From the NCBI RefSeq assembly GCF_016862975.1, contig NZ_BONZ01000057.1, positions 62,001 through 126,000 of the forward strand: a DNA stretch of 64,000 nucleotides, in the 5' to 3' direction. A program made the position numbers and the translations under genes. This DNA comes from Rugosimonospora africana (GTDB lineage: Bacteria; Actinomycetota; Actinomycetes; Mycobacteriales; Micromonosporaceae). Below are positions 51,005 to 59,839 of this stretch, piece after piece; within the stretch, counting starts at the first letter, position 1, and the number at the start of each line of letters is the position of its first letter. The notes beneath the pieces were generated by a model. It had not been told where the DNA came from and ran no database searches. It saw nothing but the letters and a program-made list of their open reading frames with translations.

Positions 51005-51919
51005 CTAGATCGGCGAGAGAACGAGCTTCCCGCGTACGTGTCCGGCCTGGCTCTCGCGGTGAGCGGCGGCGACGTCCGCCATCGGGTACGTGCCGGCGAT
51101 GGGCATCGTCAGCCTGCCGGCGAGAATCATCGCGGCCGCTTCGGCGAGGATTCCCGGCTGGTCCCGTGGCTCGTCGTAGACGCTGAGCGCGCCGAGCTGA
51201 GCCGCCGTGGCGTCGGCGATGGTGATGACTCGACCCGGGTCGCCGGCCAGCTCGATCAGGGCGGGTAGCGAGCCGCGTCCCGAGGCGTCCAACGCGGCGC
51301 TCACGCCGTCCGGCGCGAGTCGCCGTACCCGGTCGGCGAGGCCGTCCCCGTACCCGACGGGTATCGCGCCGAGCGACCGCAGGTAGTCGTGGTTGGCCGG
51401 GCTCGCGGTGCCGATCACTGTCGCGCCGCGGTGTCTGGCCAACTGGACCGCGGCGGTCCCGACGCCCCCCGCGGCGCCGTCGATGACGATCGTGTCGCCC
51501 TCGGCCGGGTCGAGTTGAGCGAGGGCGTGGTGCGCCGTGGTGACGGCGACCGGCAGAGCCGCCGCCAGCTCCCAGGACATCGGGCCGGGCTTGCTGGCGA
51601 TGGCGTCGCGGCTGGCCAGAGCAAGTTGGGCGTAGCTGCCCGAGGTCGCCTTGCCGAACACCTCGTCACCGGGCTCGATCCCGGTCACTGCCGGCCCGAC
51701 GCGGTCGACCACGCCGGCCACGTCCACCCCCGGTACCGTCGGCAGCGGTACGGGCATGATCTCGGCCAGCGCGCCGCTGCGGATCTTCCAGTCGACCGGG
51801 TTGACCGCGGTGGCCCGGACCGCGATGCGGACCTGGCCGGGACCGGGCTCCGGCGCCGGCAGGTCCACCAGTCGCAGGACGTCGACATCGCCGTACTCCG
51901 AGAAGATCACGGCCCTCAC
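51005..51919 (-). CDS. NADP-dependent quinone oxidoreductase-like (MDR family)
   Basis: 304 residues. N-terminal GroES-like domain (VLRLVDLPAPEPGPGQV) without zinc ligands, then Rossmann fold with DGAAGGVGTAAVQLARHRGATVIGT. Such enzymes reduce quinones or enones. It is divergent from a TetR-family gene, with two palindromic sites between them, so it is probably the main target of that repressor and induced by a reactive electrophile or drug. Confidence 0.9.
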   Translation of the reverse strand: MRAVIFSEYGDVDVLRLVDLPAPEPGPGQVRIAVRATAVNPVDWKIRSGALAEIMPVPLPTVPGVDVAGVVDRVGPAVTGIEPGDEVFGKATSGSYAQLALASRDAIASKPGPMSWELAAALPVAVTTAHHALAQLDPAEGDTIVIDGAAGGVGTAAVQLARHRGATVIGTASPANHDYLRSLGAIPVGYGDGLADRVRRLAPDGVSAALDASGRGSLPALIELAGDPGRVITIADATAAQLGALSVYDEPRDQPGILAEAAAMILAGRLTMPIAGTYPMADVAAAHRESQAGHVRGKLVLSPI

Positions 51920-51936
51920 AACTCCACCTCCACAAG

Positions 51937-51985
51937 ACGGTCCGGCGGTCCGTTTCGCGGTACGATACGGTCCACTGGTCCGTTT
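51937..51985. promoter_or_regulatory. Duplicated palindromic TetR operator
   Basis: ACGGTCCGGCGGTCCGTTT at 51,937-51,955 and ACGGTCCACTGGTCCGTTT at 51,967-51,985, exactly 30 bp apart. Each is an imperfect palindrome, ACGGTCC-N3-GGTCCGT. They lie between the divergent oxidoreductase and TetR genes. Confidence 0.75.
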
Positions 51986-52011
51986 GGCAAGGCGCAGGGA
52001 GGGGAGGAGCC

Positions 52012-52578
52012 ATGGTGGAGCGCGCTGACGCTGCCCGTAACCGGGTCGCGGTGCTCGCCGCGGCCGAGGAGTTGTTCCAGCGCGAGGACGTGGAGCACGT
52101 CAGCCTGGAGCGGGTCGCCCGTGCCGCCGGGGTGGGCAAGGCCACCGTGTTGCGCCGCTTCGGTGACCTGCTCGGGTTGATCCAGGCCGTCATCGCCGTA
52201 CGCGTCGCCGAGTTGCAGGACCGCGTCCGGTCCGGCCCCGCGCCGCTGGGCCCCGGGGGCACGGACGGCTGCGGTCACCTGCACGCCTACCTCGACGCCC
52301 TGTTCGACTTCGTGCTGGACAACCGCAAGCTCATCCGCGCCCTCGAGGTCTGCGGGCCGCACGCCTACTACGACAATCCGGCCAGCCAGTTCTGGGCCGA
52401 CGAACTCGCCCGCCGGATCGGCGCCGCCCGTCCGGGGGTGGACGCCGACTACCTCGCGTACGCGGTGTTCACCGTGCTGCGGGCGGACGTCATCGACTAC
52501 CTCCGCCACCATCGCCAGATGGACGTCGATCGCATTCGCGCCGGCCTGCACGTGCTCGCCGACCCAAGAGGTGCGTGA
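52012..52578 (+). CDS. TetR-family transcriptional regulator
   Basis: 188 residues; GGGAGGGGAGGAGC precedes the ATG. The N-terminal helix-turn-helix reads VSLERVARAAGVGKATVLRRFGD; the C-terminal half is a ligand-binding helical domain. It most likely represses itself and the divergent oxidoreductase through the duplicated palindrome upstream. Confidence 0.92.
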   Translation: MVERADAARNRVAVLAAAEELFQREDVEHVSLERVARAAGVGKATVLRRFGDLLGLIQAVIAVRVAELQDRVRSGPAPLGPGGTDGCGHLHAYLDALFDFVLDNRKLIRALEVCGPHAYYDNPASQFWADELARRIGAARPGVDADYLAYAVFTVLRADVIDYLRHHRQMDVDRIRAGLHVLADPRGA

Positions 52579-52651
52579 GGGGAGTGCGGGGGAGCTGACT
52601 GGCTGAGCCGTCGCTGGGCAAACCCTCGGGTGAGGTGGCACGATCAGGCTG

Positions 52652-53095
<444 letters not shown>

Positions 53096-53104
53096 CCTGG
53101 CTGG

Positions 53105-53515
53105 ATGGACATCACGATTCACTCGAGCTTCCTGCCGCAGGACGATCCGGAGGCCGCCCTGGCCTTCTACCGCGACACCCTCGGCTTCGAGGTACGCAAC
53201 GATGTCGGGTACAAGGGGATGCACTGGATCACGGTCGGCCCTCCCGGTCAGCCCGGCACGTCCATCGTCCTGTACCCGCCGACCGCCAGCCCCGGCCTCA
53301 CCGACGACGAGCGCCGCACCATCGCGGAGATGATGGCCAAGGGCACGTACGCCACCGTCCTGCTGGCCACCAAGGACCTCGACGGCACCTTCGACCGGCT
53401 GGTCGCCAGCGACGCGGAGATCGTCCAGGAGCCGACCGACCAGCCGTACGGAGTGCGCGACTGCGCCGTCCGCGACCCCGCCGGCAACATGGTCCGGATC
53501 CAGCAGGCGTCCTGA
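53105..53515 (+). CDS. VOC/glyoxalase-family protein
   Basis: 136 residues. Two beta-alpha-beta-beta-beta modules: DDPEAALAFYRDTLGFEV at the start and VRDPAGNMVRIQQAS at the end. The family covers glyoxalases, dioxygenases and antibiotic-binding proteins. Metal ligands are not clear from sequence alone. It is in an operon with the AraC regulator; the stop is 9 bases from the stop of the facing YihY gene. Confidence 0.88.
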   Translation: MDITIHSSFLPQDDPEAALAFYRDTLGFEVRNDVGYKGMHWITVGPPGQPGTSIVLYPPTASPGLTDDERRTIAEMMAKGTYATVLLATKDLDGTFDRLVASDAEIVQEPTDQPYGVRDCAVRDPAGNMVRIQQAS

Positions 53516-53524
53516 TCCTCCCGG

Positions 53525-54505
53525 CTATCGGCCGTCTCCACCGGCCGGCGTGTCGGGCGAGCGCAGCCGCACGTACGGCTCGTCCTCCGGCCGGTGTCCG
53601 GCCTGGATCGCCCGGCCGCGCTGCAGCTCGGAGTCGAACTCCGCCCCCAGGAGCACGGCGAGGTTGGAGATCCACAGCCAGATGAGGAAGACGATGACCG
53701 CCGCGATGCTGCCGTAGGTCCGGTTGTACGAGCCGAAGTGCGCGACGTACAAGGCGAACCCGCCGGAGGCCAGCAGCCAGATGAGTACGGCGAGCACCCC
53801 GCCCGGGCTGACCCAGCGGAAGCCGCCGTGACGCGCGTTCGGTGAGGCCCAGTACAGGACGTCGAAGAGCACAGCGACGATCGCCACGAGTACCGGCCAC
53901 TTCGCGATCCCCCAGACGGTGACGGCGGTGTGCCCGATGCCCAGGGCGGAGCCGACCACTTCGGCGAGCCGGCCGGTGAACACGACGATGATCGCCGAAG
54001 CGGTCAGCATGATCCCGGTCAGGATGGTCAGGCCGATCCGGATCGGCAGCCGCTTCCAGAGCGGGCGCCCCTCCGGCACGTCGTAGATGGCGTTGCTGGC
54101 GCGCATGAACGCGCCCACGTACCCCGACGCCGACCACAGTGCACCGGCCAGGCTCACGATCGCGATCAGGCCGCTGGCGCTCTGCCGGCTGGACGAGACG
54201 TTGGTGAGAATGTCGTGCACGGCTTTGGGTGCGATGGCCGCGATGTTGTCCACCACGGCGGTCGTCGTTCCGATCCGGGTCAGCCGCAGCATCGTCACCA
54301 GCAGCAGCAGGCCGGGAAATATGGCCAGGATCCCGTAGTAGGTCAGGGCGGCCGCCCAGTCGCTCAGGTCGTCGTCGCGGAAACCCTTGACCGACCGGAT
54401 GACGGCGGCCCACCAGGAACGCGCCGGCAGGCGGTGCAGTTGAGCGGGGCCCTGGTCCGCGGTCGGCTGCACCGGAACCACACCCGGCTCGTGGTCGTCG
54501 CTCAT
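53525..54505 (-). CDS. YihY/BrkB-family membrane protein
   Basis: 326 residues from the ATG at 54,505 (GGAGGT upstream). Family features: DDLSDWAAALTYYGILAIFPGLLLLVTML near the start, then SGYVGAFMRASNAIYDV and further helices up to LIWLWISNLAVLLGAEFDSEL. Six membrane helices. Long annotated as virulence factor or ribonuclease BN, but the real role is unknown, perhaps transport. A DUF4235 gene lies upstream on the same strand. Confidence 0.9.
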   Translation of the reverse strand: MSDDHEPGVVPVQPTADQGPAQLHRLPARSWWAAVIRSVKGFRDDDLSDWAAALTYYGILAIFPGLLLLVTMLRLTRIGTTTAVVDNIAAIAPKAVHDILTNVSSSRQSASGLIAIVSLAGALWSASGYVGAFMRASNAIYDVPEGRPLWKRLPIRIGLTILTGIMLTASAIIVVFTGRLAEVVGSALGIGHTAVTVWGIAKWPVLVAIVAVLFDVLYWASPNARHGGFRWVSPGGVLAVLIWLLASGGFALYVAHFGSYNRTYGSIAAVIVFLIWLWISNLAVLLGAEFDSELQRGRAIQAGHRPEDEPYVRLRSPDTPAGGDGR

Positions 54506-54535
54506 GGGCACCTCCGTCCCGATCCCGTCCCGCCG

Positions 54536-54808
54536 TCAGCCCGGCCAGTACCCGGTGAGCCGGCGTACCCCGGACGCACCCGCCCGGTCGACCGCCGCCC
54601 GTACCACCGAGAAGACCAGCCCCTGCAACGCCGCGGCGGCCAGAATCTCCGCCCACCCGCGTTCTTCGTCTGTAGCGCTCGGAGCGTCATCCTCGCCGGA
54701 CGCCCGCTTCCAGATCTGCCGGAACACCAGCCCGGACAGTGCCCCCGCGGCGACACCGAGCGCCAGGCCGACCGGCTTGTACGCCACCTTGCCCAGCACA
54801 CCACTCAT
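54536..54808 (-). CDS. DUF4235 small membrane protein
   Basis: 90 residues from the ATG at 54,808 (GGAGG upstream). Two hydrophobic helices, KPVGLALGVAAGALSGLVFRQIWK and ILAAAALQGLVFSVVRAAVDRAG, are separated by an acidic loop (DDAPSATDEER). Found widely beside YihY genes in actinomycetes; probably co-transcribed with it. Confidence 0.85.
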   Translation of the reverse strand: MSGVLGKVAYKPVGLALGVAAGALSGLVFRQIWKRASGEDDAPSATDEERGWAEILAAAALQGLVFSVVRAAVDRAGASGVRRLTGYWPG

Positions 54809-55003
54809 GATCGCGCCTCCGCATCCCACCGCCGGCAACCCGGACGGTGTGCAAGTCCCCGATCCGACGGCCGGCTACACCTCCGACCGGTGGCTCGCCT
54901 CGACGGATCTCCCCGCAGCCCCGGCGATTTGTGTGTTTCGCCGGACCGGCCAGCGGGTAGCTCGGCGGTCAACCCACGAGCCTCATCAATGGAGGGTGCC
55001 GAC

Positions 55004-55435
55004 ATGCGGAACATGACAGCGACGAGCGTCGGTGAGGTGATGACCCCGCACCCGGTCACCGTCTCGCCAGACACCACCATCGCGGCCGCGGCGCGTTGGA
55101 TGCGCGACACCGACATCGGTGACGTGATCGTGCAGGACGAAACGGAACTGTACGGCATCCTGACGGACCGGGACATCGTGGTGCGTGCCGTCGCTGACGA
55201 CCGCGTCCCCGCGCTGTGCACCGTCGGCGAGGTGTGCACCACGGGGATGACCGCGATCGGCCCGGACGCCCCGGTCGAGCTGGCCATGGAGTTGATGCGC
55301 GAGCACGCGGTCCGCCGGCTGCCGGTGTGCGTCGACGGCAGGGCCGTCGGCGTGGTGACCCTCGGCGATCTGACGATCGAACAGGATCAGTGCAGCGCGC
55401 TGGCCGACATCTGTGCCGCCGAACCGAACCTCTGA
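55004..55435 (+). CDS. Two-CBS-domain protein
   Basis: 143 residues from the ATG at 55,004, which follows GGAGGG; the frame open further upstream is an artefact. CBS 1 (VGEVMTPHPVTVSPDTTIAAAARWM to GILTDRDIV) and CBS 2 (CTTGMTAIGPDAPVELAMELM to GVVTLGDL) form one Bateman module that binds adenosine nucleotides. Such stand-alone proteins sense energy state, often in dormancy or stress regulons. Confidence 0.92.
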   Translation: MRNMTATSVGEVMTPHPVTVSPDTTIAAAARWMRDTDIGDVIVQDETELYGILTDRDIVVRAVADDRVPALCTVGEVCTTGMTAIGPDAPVELAMELMREHAVRRLPVCVDGRAVGVVTLGDLTIEQDQCSALADICAAEPNL

Positions 55436-55482
55436 GTCGATCCCCGAACCGTCATCCCTCGAGCCGTCACCCAGCGTTGTCC

Positions 55483-55685
55483 CACAAGGCGGTCAAGGCG
55501 GTGATGGCCTTCAGTCTCTCCGACCGCTACACCTGGCTCGAGGAGGACGATCCGCGCGATGACGGCGCCGCGCGGAGGCCGCTGGCCTTCGACGACCGTT
55601 GCGGCCCAAGCCGGCCTACAATGCGATCGCCGACCGGCTGGCCGGCGCACCGCACCGCCCGGCGTTGTGGAGTCTTTCGGCATGA
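55483..55685 (+). pseudogene. C-terminal remnant of a GH10 endo-xylanase-like gene
   Basis: In one frame the DNA reads HKAVKAVMAFSLSDRYTWLE and continues EDDPRDDGAARRPLAFDD; after an apparent one-base deletion near 55,597 it goes on in another frame with LRPKPAYNAIADRLAG and APHRPALWSLSA, then TGA. This is the tail of actinobacterial GH10 xylanases, where the last strand and LRPKPAY motif occur. No N-terminal catalytic part is present upstream. The stop overlaps the ATG of the ThuA gene. Confidence 0.72.
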
Positions 55686-56344
55686 GTGAACAGCGCAACG
55701 CGCTCGTGGTCCGGGGTGGCTGGGACGGGCACTGCCCGGTCGAGGCCACCGACCGGTTCGTCCCGTTCCTGCGCCACAACGGCTTCGCCGTCGAGGTCAG
55801 CGACGACCTCGCCGTCTACACCGACGCCGGCACGATGGCCTGGGTCGACCTCGTCGTGCAGTGCTGGACGATGGGCACGATCACCGACGAGCAACTGGCC
55901 GGGCTCATTTCGGCGGTCCGCGCCGGTACCGGGCTCGCCGGCTGGCACGGCGGGATCGTCGACGCCTTCCGTAACTCGTCGGCCTACCTGCAGCTGACCG
56001 GCGGTCAGTTCGCCGAGCACCCCGGCGGCTTCGTGGACTACGAGGTCGAGGTGGTGCCCGAGCGGGCCGAGCATCCGATCGTTGCCGGCCTTGACCGCTG
56101 GGCGCTGCACACGGAGCAGTACTGGGTGCTCACCGACGCGGGCAGCGACGTGCTGGCCACCACCCGCTTCCGGGTCGCCCCCGATACCGCCTGGCGGCAG
56201 GACGTGGTGGTTCCCGCGGTCTGGACCCGTCGATGGGGAGAGGGCAAAATCTTCGTCTCCACCGTCGGTCACAAGCTGGAGGACCTCGACCAGCCTGAGG
56301 TGCGTACGCTCACCGAACGCGGCCTCCTGTGGGCCAGCCGGTAG
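55682..56344 (+). CDS. ThuA-like domain protein
   Basis: 220 residues from the ATG at 55,682; the ribosome site GTGGAG lies in the xylanase remnant. The ThuA fold is a class-I glutamine-amidotransferase-like domain: ALVVRGGWDGHCPVEATDRF, LAGWHGGIVDAF, and FVDYEVEVVPERAEHPIVAGL. These proteins are linked with trehalose and other sugar utilisation. The former xylanase neighbourhood fits a lost sugar-use locus. Confidence 0.9.
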   Translation: MSEQRNALVVRGGWDGHCPVEATDRFVPFLRHNGFAVEVSDDLAVYTDAGTMAWVDLVVQCWTMGTITDEQLAGLISAVRAGTGLAGWHGGIVDAFRNSSAYLQLTGGQFAEHPGGFVDYEVEVVPERAEHPIVAGLDRWALHTEQYWVLTDAGSDVLATTRFRVAPDTAWRQDVVVPAVWTRRWGEGKIFVSTVGHKLEDLDQPEVRTLTERGLLWASR

Positions 56345-56430
56345 CAGACCAGCCGATGGCGGACGCCAGCCGATGGCGGGCGCCGGGTCGACGGCGGGCG
56401 CCAGCCGACAGCCGAGGCCAGCCGACAGCT
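56334..56430. repeat. Tandem array built on CCAGCCGATGGCGG, starting at a stop codon
   Basis: CCAGCCGGTAG at the end of the ThuA gene is followed by CCAGCCGATGGCGG, CCAGCCGATGGCGG and further CCAGCCGAC units with irregular spacing. The first copy includes the stop codon. Confidence 0.65.
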
Positions 56431-56508
56431 ACGCCAGCCGACACCGGCGCGGGTCCGGGCTCAGACACGTGAGCCTCGGACCCCACATTGCTGCCGGTCA
56501 GGAACGGG

Positions 56509-57483
56509 TCAGCCGGATCCGTTGGCCGCGAACGCGGCGACCGTCCTGAAGTAGTGGTCGAGGAATGCCGCCGGGCGCACGTCGACCGCTACCTGGTGCG
56601 GACCGGTGCGGTCCGGTGTCGCACCCGGTGTCGCCGTCGGTATCGCAGTCGATGGGGTGGCCGATGGGGCGGCTGCCGCCCAGGCCGTGCTGCCGGCCTC
56701 CGGCCCCGGGGTGCGGGTGACCGTCACCTCGCCGGTGGCGAACGAGACCAGCGACGGATCGAAGATGACCGCCCCGGCCAACGGGTCGTGGAACGTGACC
56801 TCCGGCCGGTCGTCGAACCACGACGTGCTCATGTCGGCCACCGGCTCCAGCAGCGGCACGTCGCAGCGACGCAGGAACGCGGCGGCATCCATCCGTACCC
56901 TCGTCGTGACGTCCAGGCCGACGGACCGGTGACGCGCGACCGGCGCCGCGTAGACGCGGGCAGCCGCTTCCGGGTCGCAGTGGATGTTCCACTCGGGTCC
57001 GGCCACGGCGCCGAAGGCTCCGCCCATCAGGACCAGCGACCGTAGCATCGCCGGGATCTCCGGATCCGACGCGAACAGCAGCGCCACGTTGGTCAACGGC
57101 CCGATCGCCAGCAGGGTCACATCGCCCGGATGGGCGCGGATGGTCTGCCGCAAGAATTCGACGGCCTCGCCGGCCGGGAAGCCGGTGTCGTGTTCCCATC
57201 GGGCAAGCGCCGTCGCCTGCGGGGGCGGCCCCTGAACGGCCGGGCCGGCCAGTGGGTCGGCGGCGCCCGGGAGGATCGGAACCGAACGGCCCGCGGTCCG
57301 GCACAGCACGCTGGCCAGACGCGCCCGCAGCTCGGGTTCGGCGGTGACCGTGGTGATGCCGAGCAGTTCGCAGCGCGGCTGCGCGAGCAGGTACGCCAGG
57401 CAGAGCGCGTCGTCGATGTCGTTGCCGATGTCGGTGTCAAGCAGTACGAGATTCTGGTCATCCGCCACGCGTCCATCATCCAC
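56509..57483 (-). CDS. Inosine-uridine preferring nucleoside hydrolase family protein
   Basis: About 324 residues with a GTG at 57,483; the start is uncertain because the frame is open to 57,558. The calcium-binding signature DTDIGNDIDDALCLAYLL is near the N-terminus, LLAIGPLTNVALL and VLMGGAF follow, and HDPLA near 250 supplies the second metal ligand set. It cleaves the N-glycosidic bond of nucleosides. A Thr/Pro/Ala repeat insert (PSATPSTAIPTATPGATP) near residue 275 is unusual. Confidence 0.88.
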   Translation of the reverse strand: MDDGRVADDQNLVLLDTDIGNDIDDALCLAYLLAQPRCELLGITTVTAEPELRARLASVLCRTAGRSVPILPGAADPLAGPAVQGPPPQATALARWEHDTGFPAGEAVEFLRQTIRAHPGDVTLLAIGPLTNVALLFASDPEIPAMLRSLVLMGGAFGAVAGPEWNIHCDPEAAARVYAAPVARHRSVGLDVTTRVRMDAAAFLRRCDVPLLEPVADMSTSWFDDRPEVTFHDPLAGAVIFDPSLVSFATGEVTVTRTPGPEAGSTAWAAAAPSATPSTAIPTATPGATPDRTGPHQVAVDVRPAAFLDHYFRTVAAFAANGSG

Positions 57484-57629
57484 TTCGGATGGTCGTTCCT
57501 CCAGACCGCGTCCGTTCGGCGTCTGCTCGGCATCCCGGTCGGTTTCGGCGGACGGCATCCAGGTCGGCTTCGGCGGAATTCGCGCCCCGGTTTAGGACGA
57601 CGTCCGTGGGGGTAGTCGGGCGTGTCCTG

Positions 57630-57755
57630 TGTTGGCACTGTGTTGGCACCACTGCGTTGGCACCACTGTGTTGGCGCGGCTGTGTTGGCGTGGCTGTGTT
57701 GGCGCGGCTGTGTTGGCACCATCGTTCTGGCACCACCCGTTTCTGGCACCACCGG
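57630..57755. repeat. Tandem array, 16-bp unit, in the promoter gap before ctaD
   Basis: TGTGTTGGCACCACTG and TGTGTTGGCGCGGCTG alternate about seven times between the nucleoside hydrolase and ctaD genes. Confidence 0.8.
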
Positions 57756-57774
57756 TCGAGGGGACGTTTCAACG

Positions 57775-59518
57775 ATGACCGCGACATGGCCACCCGGGCA
57801 ACGGGAACCGCAACCGATCGTGGCCCGGTCCTGGCGGGTGCGTCAGGCGCCGAAGGGTTCCTGGCTCGCGCGGACGATCCGGACCACCGACGCGAAGCAG
57901 ATCGGACTGCTGTACCTCGTTACCGCGTTCGGCTTCTTCATGGTCGGCGGGGCCATGGCGCTGGTCATGCGGGCCGAGTTGGCCCGGCCCGGGTTGCAGT
58001 TCCTTTCGCCGGAGCAGTACAACCAGCTGTTCACCGCGCACGGCACCATCATGCTGCTGCTGTTCGCGACGCCGATCCTGTTCGCGTTCGCGAACTACGT
58101 CGTACCGCTGCAGATCGGTGCCCCGGACGTGGCGTTCCCGCGACTGAACGCGTTCGCCTACTGGCTGTACCTGTTCGGTGGCCTCATGGTCATCGGCGGC
58201 TTCGTGACCCCGGACGGGGCCGCGGACTTCGGATGGACCGCCTACCAACCGCTGGCCGGCGGCGGCAACACTCCTGGGGCCGGGGCGAACATGTGGTTCA
58301 TCGGGCTGGTCATCTCCGGCCTCGGTACGATCCTCGGCGCGGTCAACATGGTCACCACTATCATCACGCTGCGCGCGCCGGGCATGACGATGTTCCGGAT
58401 GCCGATCTTCACCTGGAACATTCTCATCACCGGGATTCTGATCCTGATGGTGTTCCCGATCCTGGCCGCCGCGTTGCTGGCGGCGATGGCCGACCGGGTG
58501 CTGGGCGCGCACGTGTACGACGCGGCCACCGGTGGACCGCTGCTGTGGCAGCACCTGTTCTGGTTCTTCGGCCACCCCGAGGTCTACATCGTGGCGCTGC
58601 CGTTCTTCGGCATCATCACCGAGGTCATCCCGGTGTTCGCGCGCAGGCCGCTGTTCGGGTACAAGGGAATGGTCGGCGCGACACTGGGCATCGCGGGGTT
58701 GTCGATGACGGTGTGGGCGCACCACATGTTCGCGACCGGTCAGGTGCTGCTGCCGTTCTTTTCGTTCCTGTCGTACCTGATCGCCATTCCGACCGGCATC
58801 AAGTTCTTCAACTGGATCGGCTCGATGTGGAAGGGACAGTTGACGTTCGAGTCGCCGATGCTGTTCTCCATCGGATTCCTGGTGACGTTCCTGCTCGGCG
58901 GGCTGTCCGGGGTGCTGCTGGCCAGTCCGCCGATCGACTTCCACGTGACCGACACGTACTTCGTGGTGGCGCACTTCCACTACGTACTGTTCGGCACGAT
59001 CGTGTTCGCGGTGTTCGCCGGGGTGTATTTCTGGTTCCCGAAGATGACCGGCCGAATGCTGGACGAGCGGTTGGGCAAGGTGCACTTCTGGCTGACGTTC
59101 ATCGGGTTCCACACCACGTTCCTGGTGCAGCACTGGCTGGGTGCCGAAGGCATGCCCCGCCGGTACGCGGACTACCTTCCCTCCGACGGGTTCACCACGC
59201 TCAACACGATTTCGAGCATCGGCGCGTTCATCCTCGGTGCGTCGCTCCTACCGTTCCTGTGGAACGTGTACAAAGTCGTTCAAGGCGGGCCGGATCGTCG
59301 AGGTCGCCGACCCGTGGGGGTACGGCAACTCGCTGGAGTGGGCGACCTCCTGCCCGCCCCCGCTACGGAACTTCCACCACATTCCCCGCATCCGCTCCGA
59401 ACGCCCCGCGTTCGACCTGAAGTTTCCGCGGCTGGCCGCGGGAGCACGAAACCGGCTCGGCCACCCGGAGGGCGGTGCGACGCCGGTCGGCCGCGACGGC
59501 CATGGCAGTGCCATCTGA
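57775..59518 (+). pseudogene. ctaD: Cytochrome c oxidase subunit I with an apparent frameshift near the 3' end
   Basis: From the ATG at 57,775 the frame gives the full haem-copper oxidase core: haem His in [12 protein letters not shown], CuB region [15 protein letters not shown] with the His-Tyr pair, WAHHMF, and [18 protein letters not shown]. After LWNVYK at 59,274 it leaves the family; the expected tail [28 protein letters not shown] continues in the next frame to a stop at 59,518. One extra A in the AAA at 59,272-59,274 explains it. The repaired protein is about 580 residues, normal length. Either a real mutation or a sequencing error. No coxB or coxC lies beside it. Confidence 0.85.
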
Positions 59519-59573
59519 AGCCAGGGGTGCCGGCGAGCGCCGCGCCTACGTCACGATGCCGAAGGAGTCGACT

Positions 59574-59822
59574 GTGAGTACGGACCCGACTGTGACTGCG
59601 GAACCGACTACGACTACGAGGGATGAGGGTCTGCCGCCCGAGCGGCTGTCGGAGGACGACCTGCTTCGGGAACTCGCCCAACTCCACCGCACCCGGAACG
59701 AAACCTTCCTGCACGCGCCGACCCGGGCGCTGCAGCACCACTCGGAGCGGACGGTCGCGCTGGAGATGGAGTACCTGCGGCGCCACCCGGAGCGGGACAT
59801 CGAAGAACGCGGGCAGCACTGA
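59574..59822 (+). CDS. Small DUF6158-like protein
   Basis: 82 residues from the GTG at 59,574, which has AAGGAG upstream (ATG at 59,556 would place that site inside the gene). A Thr-rich tail is followed by the conserved [36 protein letters not shown] helical region. Small helical proteins of this kind are common in actinomycetes and have no known function. It follows ctaD and may be its transcript partner. Confidence 0.75.
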   Translation: MSTDPTVTAEPTTTTRDEGLPPERLSEDDLLRELAQLHRTRNETFLHAPTRALQHHSERTVALEMEYLRRHPERDIEERGQH

Positions 59823-59839
59823 CGGGCTGCCCGCTACCG

